DNA of 64,000 bases from Sugiyamaella lignohabitans. Lineage: Eukaryota; Ascomycota; Dipodascomycetes; Dipodascales; Trichomonascaceae. The DNA lies in NCBI RefSeq assembly GCF_001640025.1, contig NC_031671.1, forward strand, positions 434,001-498,000, given 5' to 3'. Position 1 is the stretch's first letter; each line of letters starts with the position of its first letter. The position numbers and the translations under genes were made by a program. Positions 29,954-41,952 of this stretch are shown here, piece by piece. A model generated the notes under the pieces. It worked only from the letters and a program-made list of their open reading frames with translations. It ran no database searches and was not told where the DNA came from.

Positions 29954-30493
29954 TCAGTTTTTGTCTTTCTTGGCGCGGGGTTCCTTTTCCTTTCGCCGCG
30001 TTTTCTTCTCCTTGCCCTCTTTTGGCTCTTTTCCGTCTTTGTCTTTCGCATCTTTATCGTTCTTTTCGTTGTAGCTTTTGGACAAGGACTTTCCTTCAGA
30101 GTTGTCAAAGGTTTTTCTGGCCTCAGCAATCTCTTTCTGCATGTGTAGCAGCTCCTCGACACGACCGAGTTTGGCAGGGTCGTTTCGCAATGCGAACTTG
30201 AAATCGTCGACCTTGATCTTCTGCCGATTGGACACCCGTGCCACACGGGCCGCCTCATGGCAGATATTGACGATATATTCCTGGAGAATGTCTTCTAGAA
30301 CAGCTACACTCTCGGGATATGGGTTGGGCACATCACCAAATGCATACATAAGTGATCTCACTGGATTTGTTAGTAACGTTTGTACAAAAAACTGAGACTG
30401 GAAAGATATTACAGATATTACTATCCTTTACTTACAGTCATTTGCAAACTGGTTAGTTCTCCGTTTCCGACGAACGGGATGATATTCTGACAT
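29954..30493 (-). CDS. TAF13: TFIID subunit TAF13, two exons
   Basis: A 154-residue histone-fold subunit of TFIID that pairs with TAF11. Exon 1 is 30436-30493 (19 codons plus one base, beginning MSEYHPVRRKRRTNQF). Exon 2 is 29954-30360. The intron (30361-30435, 75 bp) has GTAAGT, a perfect TACTAAC and CAG, and splicing restores the expected NDLRSLMYAFGD at the junction. The histone fold then runs to about residue 95 (YAFGDVPNPYPESV, LQEYIVNICHEAARVA, DDFKFALRNDP). The C-terminal 50 residues are a Lys/Asp/Glu-rich tail, longer than usual. The N-terminus is short and basic, as in other fungal TAF13. Confidence 0.92.
30361..30435 (-). other. TAF13 intron
   Basis: A 75-bp spliceosomal intron: donor GTAAGT, branch TACTAAC, acceptor AAATCCAG. 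It falls in phase 1 and the spliced frame reads through the conserved LRSLMYAFGD. Confidence 0.9.
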
Positions 30494-30660
30494 TTCTGGT
30501 GTGTGGAGATGTGGTGAAGTTGATTTCGATGCTGATGTCTGCATATCATTTAGATAGCCGTGCAGGGGTTGTCCTCACCAGGTATCTGATAAGAATTCGA
30601 TTTCTACTGTTATTTTCTTTATTTTGATGAGATTTGAGAGTAGGGGTGAGAATCGAAGCT

Positions 30661-30721
30661 CGACTCGAGCGTAGCGAGAGGAGCCACGGGGTCTGGGGCA
30701 GAGCCCCAGCCGCCGGAGGCA
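30661..30721 (-). repeat. GC fold-back half unit after the subtilisin gene
   Basis: Starts CGACTCGAGCGTAGCGAGAG and ends CCGCCGGAGGCA, 60 bp from the protease stop in gene orientation. Confidence 0.9.
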
Positions 30722-30780
30722 ACGAGGGCTTAACGTGAATTATGCGCATGTAATATATTAGTCGAGTATATAAAAAATTA

Positions 30781-32128
30781 TCACCAGATAGGTTCGCCAG
30801 CTTCATTGTATAGAATGGCATTTTCAGTCCAGGGTCGGAAGATGAGACTGGTTCGAGACATGGCTCCTTTGATACGGAGATCACGAGTCTGCAATGGTTA
30901 GTTGGGTCCAAGTCGTGATAGAATAATAGAGATCAGTTTACTTACTCGTTGGGTAGCCACTTCACCCGAATCTCCCATGCCCATGAAGTAGGCAATGAGC
31001 CCAGCTGCAATTGGCGAGGAGACTGAAGTGCCAGAATACTTGACTGGAGAGTTGTTGAAGATGGATATGCTTTCGACATTCACACCAGACGCAAATGCAT
31101 CTACACATTCTCCCCAGTTGGTGAAGGTAGCTGCCGTGTCAAGCCGGTCGTCGAGTGCACCAACTACAAATGCTCCTTGGGCGCTTGACGGCGAGAATCG
31201 ACAGGCATTAGAGTCTGAGTTGCCGGCTGCAACAACCACTGGTACGCCCATGTCGACCAATTGCTGTACAGCTCGATTAAGAATGTTGTTTTTGGGCGTT
31301 CCTAATGACATGTTCACAACTGCTTTTATATTTCGCTCGTCTTTGGTCTCGATGACATATTCAATACCGGAGAGAACCCATGACATTTTCCCTCGACCGT
31401 TTGCACCGATTGTTTTGACACTGATTATATTAACATTTTTTGCGACTCCATATGTTTCAGAGCCGACAATGCCCGCAACAAACGTCCCATGACCATTCTT
31501 ATCGCCCACGCCTTCGCCTGTAAAGTCAACTCCAGGCAGTGCACGACCACCAAATTCTTCTATAGTGGTCTCAATGCCAGTATCAAAGACGTACACATCG
31601 ATGCCAGCACCTCCCGATGGGTCGTATATGTAATCGTATGGGCCTGTGCTTTTAGTTAGAAATCTGTATACAGTACAAAGGGTCACTTAACGAGATGAAC
31701 TTAGACTTACCGTTTGGTTTGAGAGTTTCTGTTTGTGACAACCTTGCCAAATGTCTGGGCGCAAATGTCTGTACATTTAAAATCCTCACTATGGAATCCG
31801 GTGCCACATCAATTACCAATGTACTATAGGACAGATATCGCATCAGCTGTTTGTCAAATTTCCCATAAATAGCCTGGAATTTACCTATTTTTACTCGACC
31901 AGCCAACGCGTATTCTAATGAAGGATAGACATTAAGAAAATGCTCCACGGATATATCTGGCGTTATTTGGATGATATAGTCTACCATTTTGTCTTCTATA
32001 GAGGCGGCGGCTTCGTCGACATCCACGTCCATGTCAGTCTCACCGTATACGGCAGTCAGGGAGCTGACTAGAAAAAGAAAAACTAATAGCCATGGAGGCC
32101 ATCTCGACCAGCTAACAACAGCAAACAT
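30781..32128 (-). CDS. Subtilisin-like serine protease, three exons
   Basis: A secreted or vacuolar S8 protease of the proteinase B (cerevisin) group, 407 residues. Exons: 31711-32128, 30946-31643 and 30781-30888; all junctions stay in frame. A signal peptide (about 1-28) precedes an I9-type propeptide (VDYIIQITPDIS). The catalytic triad is present: Asp in DVYVFDTGIE, His in NGHGTFVAGIVG, Ser in SGTSVSSPIAAG. The last block departs from the usual GTSMAxPHVAG. The oxyanion Asn lies in VVVAAGNSDSNACRFSP. Exon 3 encodes a short tail ending AGEPIW. The first junction reads LKPN-GPYDYIYDPSG. The protein is shorter than Prb1 and lacks its long prosegment, nearer to Ysp3/Rrt12-size proteins. Confidence 0.88.
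30889..30945 (-). other. Protease intron 2
   Basis: 57 bp, GTAAGT donor, AACTAACC branch and TTGCAG acceptor. It is in phase 0; splicing joins GEVATQR to TRDLRIKGAM. Confidence 0.85.
31644..31710 (-). other. Protease intron 1
   Basis: 67 bp, GTAAGT donor, TCTAACT branch and GCACAG acceptor. An earlier TACAG acceptor would create an immediate stop, so the later one was chosen. Splicing completes a Gly codon. Confidence 0.85.
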
Positions 32129-32441
32129 GTTCAGAAATACGGCGAGATCTCGTGAATTAGACTTGATTAAATCAACCGTTGAACAAGTTTATGGACTTAA
32201 CTTGACTATCGAGATATATGCATTGACCATTTCCATAGTCCAGAGGACTTGGTATAGATGCAACCTATACATATCAACCAGATCCGTGCGATTCTCCTCA
32301 AAAAGTCTTGCAAGCAATCTTATAAACCAAATAGAAAGCCTCGAAATACTGAGTTCTGAGCAGAAACAAATGATAATAGAAATAAAAGCAAGGTTGTGGT
32401 CATATAATAAATTAACTGAACCATGTTTACATCATGATTCA

Positions 32442-33893
32442 TTACTTTTTGGCCCAGGATGCTTTCGTGGGTCCCGGTATGTTACCTCCTCCTGTCGGAC
32501 TACCAGTCGATGGTTCACCTATAGAAGAGCCTGTTATGGGATTTATGGATGTCCTTGGAGCATTGCTAGCTCTTGGTCTTACTCCAGACACTGTGGCAGA
32601 CAGTGGCATTACAGACGACACCATACTTGGAACTGCCGATGCGTCTTTCCTAGGAGCAGCCTTTTCTTCCTCGCCAGAATGGCTTTTTAAGCCGTTTCCA
32701 TTAATGTGTTTCCACGGATAAAGCGCCGAGCCGAATATAAAATGTTGCACCACTGGGAACTTCCCCAGAACTTCTGCATTGTACATTTTTATCATTCCAC
32801 GATAAATCTTGTTCCATGTAGGAACCCCAGTAATGTCGTACAATATAGGCGAATGCTCATAAAATGGTCCTCTTTTCACTTGGTACACAAAATCTATGGC
32901 CTTGAAATAAAGATTTGTCCTGGCATATTTGGATACTGATGCTTTATCTAGAACTGACCGCGGTGTAGGGACATCTTTGGATATAATACTGCTTGGCTTG
33001 GGGATACCATTGGACTGTGGATCTACCAACTGAGCTGATCCAAGAATATAAGGAAGATGGAAATGGTCGTCCAAACCCCATACTCCATGACTTCCAGCAG
33101 GTTCAAGTGTATAACGCAACACTAGTTTTCTAATGACCTCAAAGTAAGTTTCAAACACAAGCAAAATATCTTCTCCTGACGGCTGATCAATTACCCCGAG
33201 AAGAATCAAGCCTCCAATAAATGCAAGGAAACTGAGTTCATGACCAGTTCCAAAGTCTAGCCTTTGCTTAGAACCAAAAGAACCTTGAAAATATGGAATC
33301 AGCTCAGTCAGGGGTGAGTTTTCAGCTGAAACTTTATCAGACATTTCATCACCAATTGTAGAAAATGCAAGTGGTTCGGCCAGCTTTTCAGTCAGCAACT
33401 GTCCCGACCGATTCTCGAGAACCGTATGCCATTGTCGAAAAGCAATATTTCCAAATCTACGAGGCCCTATCACTGGCTCAATCTCATCACACCACTTTGA
33501 AAGAGTTTGGAGGATTTCAATTATAGACTTGAAAACAGGGTGGATTGAACTGCTGTTGATATCAGCAGGAAACTTTTGAATCACGGCTTGGGATATGCTG
33601 GTGATTAAATTCTGAATTCGGTTGTATGCAATTGACTGCTGGAAATATATCAGATCACTTTGGTCATGAATTTTCTTGCCAGGAGTTGAATATGATGAAG
33701 GATGGATAGGAAATTCAACCGAGTATGTCTCTCCTGTTCCAAATGGATCTTCGGGGGCCAGCAGAGGTTGACTTTTGCCAGTGCCGCTAGGAAGTGTCGA
33801 ACTTACAGAAGCTTCAGAACTTCCAGAACCACCTGATCCAGGTGTGCCAATTGTACCACTTACAATGGAACCATTATATATATTCTCAGTCAT
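32442..33893 (-). CDS. PP2A activator PTPA (peptidyl-prolyl isomerase)
   Basis: A 483-residue phosphotyrosyl phosphatase activator (Rrd1/Rrd2 family), which helps form active PP2A catalytic subunits and acts in rapamycin and stress responses. The PTPA domain spans about 75-375. Signatures visible are LDFGTGHELSFLAFIGGL, GVWGLDDHFHLPYILGSAQL and FYEHSPILYDITGVPTW. The Gly/Ser-rich first 50 residues and a Pro/Ser-rich C-terminal tail of about 80 residues are disordered; the longer C-terminus favours the Rrd1 (nuclear) type, but this is not certain. The ATG at 33893 is the first in frame. The gene diverges from NUP192 over a 416-bp promoter region. Confidence 0.92.
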   Translation of the reverse strand: MTENIYNGSIVSGTIGTPGSGGSGSSEASVSSTLPSGTGKSQPLLAPEDPFGTGETYSVEFPIHPSSYSTPGKKIHDQSDLIYFQQSIAYNRIQNLITSISQAVIQKFPADINSSSIHPVFKSIIEILQTLSKWCDEIEPVIGPRRFGNIAFRQWHTVLENRSGQLLTEKLAEPLAFSTIGDEMSDKVSAENSPLTELIPYFQGSFGSKQRLDFGTGHELSFLAFIGGLILLGVIDQPSGEDILLVFETYFEVIRKLVLRYTLEPAGSHGVWGLDDHFHLPYILGSAQLVDPQSNGIPKPSSIISKDVPTPRSVLDKASVSKYARTNLYFKAIDFVYQVKRGPFYEHSPILYDITGVPTWNKIYRGMIKMYNAEVLGKFPVVQHFIFGSALYPWKHINGNGLKSHSGEEEKAAPRKDASAVPSMVSSVMPLSATVSGVRPRASNAPRTSINPITGSSIGEPSTGSPTGGGNIPGPTKASWAKK

Positions 33894-34309
33894 ATTCACA
33901 GAGAATATTTCATGGAGAATATATAGTCAACCACCAACTCATAGCAATATAGATATAGTCAAAATCGACTAGTTATTACCCCTGGAAATGGCCTTTTTCG
34001 ATCTGTTCCTAAGCCAACAAGAAAAAAAATAGATCTTTTTCATTTGATAAATTCAATCTTCCATTTACAGGACTATTAACAGAAATCTTTCCCTCAATTA
34101 TTACCAGTTTGAAAATTTGGTAAATAATCAAAGATTCGACTTAGTTCTATTCAGTAGGTTCCGCTTCACCATCCAGATTCTATGTACGGCTGTTTGTTGA
34201 CAAGACGCGATTTTTCAATGCATAGAGCAGGTGTACCAATAGTTTATTTCCCTGGTCGCTAGATATACACTGGTTTTAATCCAATTGGCCGTTTGTGTGC
34301 TATTTTGCA
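33894..34309. promoter_or_regulatory. Divergent promoter of the PTPA gene and NUP192
   Basis: 416 bp, AT-rich with A and T tracts. No specific factor site was identified beyond these tracts. Confidence 0.4.
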
Positions 34310-37300
34310 ATGCATTGGAGCACAGAGCCATTTATTCAAACCCATGAGCTGGCTCAGGAGATTCTTCTCCATACCAGCCAGGATGACCTGGGGTCCTTGA
34401 GCACGCTGCACCAGTCTGTGAACGAGGTCATGGATGATTTCAAGAATTTGCTCAAGACTCCAGTAAGATCAGAAGCAAGTCGTCAAAAGGTTCAAGGAGG
34501 TATGTAGTTATTGGTCTGAGTTCATTGTATTTTTTTTGTTGTCAGATATATTCGATCTGCAATCGAGACTAACCAAATCACAGGCAAATTGACAATAGAT
34601 GGGGTGGAGTTCGGACTTAATCAACAGTTCATTGAAACAACTGTGATGCTATCGGAAGAATTGAATATCGACGAGGTTGTTGCAGCAGAAATGGTCTATA
34701 ATTCCTCAGACGATCTAAATAGGCTCGACATGTCTCCATTACAAGCAGGAGTGGCCCTCTTTCATGTTCGTCGACAATATATATTGGATCTGATCCGATA
34801 CTTTTTAGTAGAGAGTGGGTCTGATGACAGAATTAGTGATGAGTTCCGAAAAATTGTGAAGTCATGGAGTGCTAATGGTAATGATGCCGCTCTTGATAGT
34901 ATCTTAGAAGCATTGAAATCAGTTGAAGAAGCATATGCAGAGCTCAATGAGAAGGAAAAACGTGGTCAGTTTTTGGGCCAGATGAATAACGCGGAATTTG
35001 TCCAATTACTCAAACTGAGGAGAGACTTTTTATTACGAGAACATGACTATTTAGGACAGATTTTATGTGGTCTTGTTCAAAACCGCATGGTAGATGCAAA
35101 AGGGTTTGCCAAACTTATAAGCAAAGTCCAAACTCTATCAGAATACGACACTATGTTTGTTCACTATATCCCATCACTATTATTATACATGTCAACATTT
35201 GATCCCGCATTAACAGGAACTGGCTACTCTGTTGATTTTGAAGAGGCGTATAATGGCTATAAGGAGCTATCTGGAGATGCTCAAGGTTGGAAACTCGATT
35301 ACTGGAAAGGTGCACTATCATTAGCTATGTTATCTGGCTTCAGTGGTTGTTGCAGGGCTGATACTGGTGACGAGAACGGCAGTGGTACTGGTAGTAACCT
35401 GATCAAGTATAATATTTCATATGAACTGTCTATTCTCGATCCAACAAAACAAGCTATAGATATTGGTGGCATTGAGTTTCTGATGATTTTAGCTGCCAAT
35501 ACCTCACAAACACTCTCCAAAAAGCCTCATTTTTATGACTATAGACCATCAGTGCAGAATAAAGTTCCCTCATTGAAACGTCTTGGCGATTTTTCAGATG
35601 AGTTCCTTGCACTGTTACTACAAGAATTAGAACGACTAGTAGAATCAGTAGTCACCAACTTGGCAGACATTCTTAAAGAGATGAGACTGAATGAAGAAGA
35701 TGCTTTTCTATCGTTAACATCTGTCAATAATGAGTTTGATCATGAAGAAGTTGATATGCCAGGTGCAGACTTGGAGAGGTTTTTCATTTTCGTTTCATAT
35801 CTATATTCTGATAGACCCGATGCCTCTATTAATTTCTGGTTAGATCCCGAGAGTAGTTTATATGGATTCACCACATGGGCTCGACAATCCCACATTTCTT
35901 TCATGGCAGCCACGCTCTGCGATATGCTGGCATCTCTTGCTTCTGGTAAGGAATGTGCAAATGCTGTTTATCAGCTTTTGAAAGACGATAGTGATTCAGA
36001 AGAAAATGGTGAAATGGGAACTAAGATCAATGCTGCTGCCAAAGGCTTTTCAATGGGACTGGCCAAGCTCGATAACGGGAACAATAACATGCTGAAGCGA
36101 ATGAACAATACCAGTAGTAGTTACAGGCTAACGTGGGATGTTATTTTTGACGCTCTAGATTATTATGCCAAACAGTTACAACCTCATTCTGCAGCACCCT
36201 CGTCAAGCTTGTCTATGGGCGGACTAGGAGCTGCCAATGGTCGCCAGAATGCCTTGGTTCTTGTTACTGATATGCCAGAGTTAGATGACGACATTGTCTT
36301 GCTCCTATCGGCCTACTTCCGTCTTATCACTGTTACCATAAGCAATGATCCAGAGGCCAGATTGGAATTTACAACTGCTGTAGGTGGCAAATATATCAGC
36401 ACGCTGTTTGAACTTCTTCACTCACAAACAAGTTTGTATGGATCTATTTTAATGACTTTGGCCGGGTTTGCTAAGACAGACAATGAACAAATAAGATATG
36501 CCTTGTGGACTGCTGTTGATAATTGGCTGTTTAATTCCACCGTATACAGCCCAGATGGAACGGTTATAGCTCCCAGCCTTCCACCTCGTGAAAGATTGGC
36601 CCAGCTATTCCGATCGTCTAGTGACATTGTGGGTCTCATTACCTTGTTAGAAGCTCTTATGAGTCCTCTACCTCAATCAGCCAGACAAGGATTTCCTTTT
36701 CCTCAAGACTTGGGAAGCAAGTACAGGTACCCCGGTATCTGGCCATATGTTGACTTTATCATCAATGAGGTTTTCCTATCATCAGCATCACCCACATTCA
36801 CTCAAGACGAAAGATTATTTATCCAACTTCCTTGTCTCTTATTTATTCAGTATTCCCTAGAGCTGTTAGATCCTGATGTGACAAGACTTTCCAGTACACT
36901 AGGAATCAACCCTGACATTGTTGTCCGGTCGCCTTCTTTTCTCAGTTATCTTTACAACCATCCATCTGCACCAACCATGAGCCATCTTTTTAGCAGTAAG
37001 ATTTACAGCATTCTCATTTCCATTGCATCGGCCGGTATAGATGAGATTGGAGAACTGGGTCCGGATGAGCCACTGGTGCAAGCTGTTGTTCACTCAATTC
37101 GAATCATGAATGATATTTTAGACTTGCAACAGATCTTCTTAGATGTTATTGTGAAGGAATTTAAGCATGGTTCGAGTGCAAACGGCCCTGCTGTGGATGG
37201 TGTGCCAACTGTACCACCTCTCCAAATCGTAACACATGGTTTGAAAGCATTTGAAGATGTATTGCTATTCAATTTGCCGACGGTAATTCATCTAGCATTG

Positions 37301-39577
37301 TACATTGGCTCTTCCAATATTGAGCTAGCTTCACGCTCACTGCAGTTGCTTCAAAGGCTTTCTCTCTCTTCTCAATTTGTGAGTACAGTTAGTACTGACG
37401 CTCGTGTGAAGAAAAACCGCTTGTTAAGTACACTTGAGACTGCCGATGAGTCTAATCGCATTAAAGAGGGGTTCCTTGAACAGCTTGAAAGGCCAGTGGA
37501 TTCATATGTTGAATTTAATAACTCAGGAAGTCTTCCAGCAATTGAGATCAAACTTGCATTGCTTGACTTCATTATTTGCAACTTGAAGACTAAATCGCGG
37601 GAACCTACTACTGCACACTTCCTTCTCGGTTTTAAGACGACTGGGGATGGCAAGCTGGACCTAGATGATGGTAGATGTGGTATTGCAACTGGGGTGTCTT
37701 CTTTTAATTCTATCCTCAGTTTACTGCAATATGGAATTGAGAACATCAGTGGCACTGACGTCGAGTACGGTGCAAGTAAGCTGAGCAACGCATGTATGGA
37801 GATAATCTTGCTTCTGGTTCAAGATCCGCTGTCTTCGCAACCTATTTTACAGCTTCTCCGTGATACTGATTTTGCATTATCATCTCTTATGGCCGAGCCC
37901 GTTGTTGGTCAGGATTCGTTGTGGAATGGTCAGCCATATGAATCAACTGCAGCTTTTAGTACAATCGTTTCCTTTTTCAATCATCGCTCTTCGTTGCTAG
38001 AATATGTCTCGTTGGAAATCCACGAAAGTGCGGAACTTGGCTCATTGTCATTAGTTCTGCGTTATGTTGATTCTCTTGTCAATCTTGATGTAACGAAAAA
38101 GTTGTCAGTCAACCATCAGGATTCTGAACATTCTGCCGCTATGTTGTCGCTATTAGATGTCTTGGAGATGCCATCCAGAGATCAAGAGCCGCTTCAAGAA
38201 TCATCTCTAGAATTTTTTGGTTCATCGGTTTTGAACCAGATTTTCAGCATACTCGGCAATTCCATCGATCCTTATGCTAATGATCTTGATACTGACAACG
38301 AATCTGCTATGTCTGAGCTCAACCATTTGTTAAAACTCAAGGGACTAGAGTTTGTTGCCAATGGTAAGATCCAGTCACTTGAAGATGGTGTTTTCAAGGC
38401 TGCGGTAGAAGATATCGTTAGTTTTATGTACAACTCTCGTACTGGGGGGCTAATCCGAGACACTCAACTCAAGTGCCTTAGATCGTGGTCAAAATTAGCT
38501 TTGGTTTTAGTGAACGATGCTAATGTGCCCTCCACAAAACTTATCACATTCATTCTGGAAATCTTCCAGACACTGATTCCAAAACTTGTAGATTACTCGT
38601 CATCCGATATTGCATTTGCTGAAGTACTGGCATCACTACTAGTATCTTTGCAACATATCTATCAAAACGAGGCCAAAGTTGGTCACGGTAACTCTGAGTT
38701 GAATACTGCTGGTTATGATAGGTCGCATTCCTTGTTCCGAGCTAGTTTGGAATCAATTCAGACTCCCTTGGCTACCCCTGAGCTAAGAGCTGATCTTTAC
38801 ATTATTTGCTATCAGTATCTCAAATCAACTCTGGATTCTCCACAGGCACAACAAGTTATTCAAGTGGTCAGGGCAGCTGGTGACAGACTTCTTGAAACAA
38901 TTTGTGGAGATGCCCTATCGGGTGAAGGTGTGACTAGACTAGTGGCATTGATATTCCTGGAGGTATTATTCTCTTTGTCGTCTAAGACACGGTCAACATT
39001 TGTACAGGATGGCCTGGTTCGATACAATTTGCTCTTGTTACTGGTTAAATCGATTCAACGTACTGATCATGAAATTAGCAACCGCGATTCGTTGTCTCCC
39101 TCAGAACTGTTCTTTGAGTTGAAGGTATTCAATGCTACTTTGTGTTTCCTCCTACAGGTGGCGAGAACTAGATCCGGAGCCAGTCAGTTGATCCAGAGTG
39201 GACTGTTTGATATCTTGGATGGCTGTCAGTTCCTAAATATTGATCTTGATGTTGGAATTGAAATTTCATCACCTATCGACCACCGCGCTGGAGCTGTCTC
39301 TGATTTGAAGATCTCATTTTATGAAATTCTTGTCCCAGTCTTCCAGATTCTTTGTGCTGTGCTCCTTTCAATGGGAGCAGAAAATGAGCCAGTAATAACT
39401 CGGGTGCGCCGATTCTTGGAAGGACACCAACAGCTTGTGGTTGCTATTATGAAAAAGGACATGCTTCAGAGTAGTCGACCACCATCTGGAGACGAGTCGT
39501 CTGAGGTCGGACTCGACGATCTAGTCAAACTCACTGTTTTGCTGGTGTCGCTAACAGAGTTTGTTCCTAATCTGTAA
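34310..39577 (+). CDS. NUP192: Inner-ring nucleoporin Nup192, two exons
   Basis: A 1727-residue alpha-solenoid scaffold of the nuclear pore inner ring, homologous to vertebrate Nup205. Exon 1 is 34310-34499 (63 codons plus one base), exon 2 is 34584-39577. The intron has GTATGT, GACTAACC and CACAG, and splicing gives KVQG-GKLTIDGVEFGLN. The N-terminal block is typical of Nup192: LNQQFIETTVMLSEELNIDE, AGVALFHVRRQYILDL and LLKLRRDFLLREHDYLGQIL. The remainder is helical repeats with no catalytic motifs. The length is close to S. cerevisiae Nup192. The first exon is supported by phase, branch site and continuity of the helical N-terminus. It lies tail to tail with NSP1, 171 bp apart. Confidence 0.93.
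34500..34583 (+). other. NUP192 intron
   Basis: 84 bp: GTATGT donor, GACTAACC branch, ATCACAG acceptor, phase 1. It contains an internal poly-T tract. Confidence 0.88.
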
Positions 39578-39748
39578 AATCTGTACATTATTTATAATAT
39601 ATTATATTGTTTCGATTCGTTAAAATCTCAATTATTAGAGTGTTTATGACCGCGCCCGCGTCAGTAACTACCACGACATAGTAAGGAAAAATACATAATA
39701 ACATGTTAGGAGTACACCTGGAATATACGTGCAAATAATATATACGTT

Positions 39749-41952
39749 CTAGTAAGCGCCAAAACGTTGGCTCTCATTAAGATGGTCTCGGGTTTGCGAT
39801 TCGAGAGTATGGATCTTGTCTAGCTTTTCTTGCAGAAGCGATGTATTGGAATCGATCCATCGTAAACTGGACAAGTGTGAATTGAGAATCTTGACAATTT
39901 GGGTGAGAGCATCGTCATCCTTGGCACGGGTAAGGTCGCTTGAAACCTTGTTGATTTCTTCAATGACACTGGCCAAATTGCTATCCATGCTCTCGAGCTT
40001 TTCATTAAGGTCTTCTGCTACACGATAAGCTTTCTCTCTTTCCTGATCAACAGGTTGCATTCCTTCAGGACCAGCCATATCCGACAAGAAGTGCGAGGCT
40101 TGCTTCTCATAACCCTCCAAAAGAGTCTCTAGGTCATCTTGCTGTCTTGAAATGTATTGAAGCATCTGATCAACCTTACCTTGGTTCTGTTCTGCCAAAA
40201 CTACTTCCGAAAACACCTCTGAAATTCTTTCTCCATTCTCAACTAAGACACGGTCCCAACCGGCAATTGAAATTGCCTGTGATTGAAAGTCCGCAGTGTT
40301 TTGTGCTAAAGTACTTGTCCACTTGGCAATTATATCTTCAAAGGACTTGTTTTTAAGGTAAAGGGAAGGAGCAATCTCTTCTGGTTTAGTAGCCGGAGCA
40401 GTAGTAGATGATGCAGAAGCAGCTTTAGTGCCTGATGTGGTAGGAGCAGATGTTGTGGCAGTAGTAGTTGAGGTAGTAGTAGGAGCAGCTCCAAATAATG
40501 GCTTGGCTGGCTCTGTAGTTTTGGCGGTTGAAGTAGCACCTCCAAATAGTGGTTTAGCTGGTTCGGATGAAGTTGTATTGGTAGTCGAGCTTGAAGTAGC
40601 TGCAGGAGCACCGAACAAAGGCTTAGCAGGCTCGGTAGTACTTGTGCTGGTAGTAGTAGCAGCACCAAACAATGGTTTAGCAGTTTCAGCAGGTTTGGAT
40701 GAGGTAGCAGTATTAGTGGTGGCAGCACCAAATAAGGGCTTTGCTGGTTCTGAGGTAGCAGGTTTGGCTCCAAACAGAGGTGTGCTAGTACTGGTACTAG
40801 CAGCTCCAAAGAGAGGTTTGGCAGGCTCAGCAGAAGTTGTGGCAGTGCTAGCAGCAGCACCAAATAATGGCTTAGCTGGCTCGGTTGATGCGCCAGTGGC
40901 AGCAGCACCAAATAAGGGCTTGGCAGGCTCACTACTAGTTCCAGTGGTCGCAGCACCAAACAATGGTTTGGCTGGTTCACTTGAGGTACCAGTGGCAGCA
41001 GCACCAAACAATGGCTTGGCTGGTTGGCTCGAGGAGGTCGAAGTAGTGGCAGCTCCGAACAATGGCTTGGCTGGTTGGCTCGAGGAGGTCGAAGTAGTGG
41101 CAGCTCCGAACAATGGCTTAGCTGGCTCTGTAGTGGCAGAGGTGGTTGTAGCAGCTCCAAATAATGGCTTAGCAGGTTCAGTAGATGTGCCAGTACTAGC
41201 AGCAGTTCCAAATAGTGGTTTAGTAAGGCCACTACTAGTAGTATTTGTGGTGGTTGAACTAGCAGCACCACCAAACAATGAAGGAGCTGGTTGGGAAGTG
41301 GCAGTTGCAGCTCCAAATAATGGTTTAGATGCTTCTGAACTTGTTGTTGATGTGGCTACAGAGCCAAAAAGAGGCTTACTGGCATTACTAGTACCAGTTG
41401 TCGAGCTGCCAAACAACGAGGGAGTTCCCGAAGCTGGAGTCGAACTGGCATTATTATTAGTCGAAGCACCAAACAAACCAGTTCCAGATGTAGCTGGGGT
41501 TGTAGAAGTAGCAGCTCCAAAAAGTGGCTTGGCAGCAGTTCCAGTCGATGCACCGCCAAATAATCCTGTAGAACCAGTACCACTGTTAGTACTTCCAGCT
41601 GTAGCACCAAACAAACCAGTACCAGAAGGTGCAGTAGTCGTTGCAGCTGGTTTGCTACCAAACAGGCCAGTTCCGGTAGTATTGGTACCAAAAAGACCAG
41701 TTCCAGTCGAAGCAGTTGTGCCAGAGGCAGTGTTATTAGATGCATTGCCAAAACTGAAGGCATTTCCTCCACTTGGATTGCCTGCTGGTGTGGTCGAAGA
41801 CCCAAATGCGAAGGGCTTTGGCGTGGCTGTCTATGTTAGTACCCAGAGTTCATAGATCATATTAGAATCGGTGGAAGCAACTCCAAATCGCGAACTACCA
41901 ATTGAATTCTTAAGCAAAACTACTCACTTGACCCGAAGTTTTGTCCTGACAT
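39749..41952 (-). CDS. NSP1: FG nucleoporin Nsp1, two exons
   Basis: A 700-residue central-channel nucleoporin (Nup62 homologue). Exon 1 (41928-41952) encodes only MSGQNFGS and a split codon; exon 2 is 39749-41826. The N-terminal 430 residues are FG repeats: first GLFG-like units, then about 20 KPLFGA units spaced by Ser/Thr/Ala linkers. The C-terminal 210 residues are the Nsp1 coiled-coil domain (PSLYLKNKSFEDIIAKW, VLVENGERISEVFSEVVLAEQ, LNSHLSSLRWIDSNTSLLQ) that binds Nup49/Nup57. A 17-residue unit (AKPLFGAATTSTSSSQP) is duplicated identically at DNA level near 41020-41120. The choice of the CAG acceptor at 41827 is set by reading frame. Confidence 0.93.
41827..41927 (-). other. NSP1 intron
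   Basis: 101 bp: GTGAGT donor, TACTAAC branch, and two possible acceptors, ATAG or ACAG. Only ACAG keeps the frame from the eight-codon first exon. A short first exon followed by an intron is common in yeasts. Confidence 0.85.

Noticed and set aside
40428..41855. Long open frame antisense to NSP1
   Set aside because: It is a shadow of the repetitive FG coding sequence (repeats of APNNGLAG) with no independent support.
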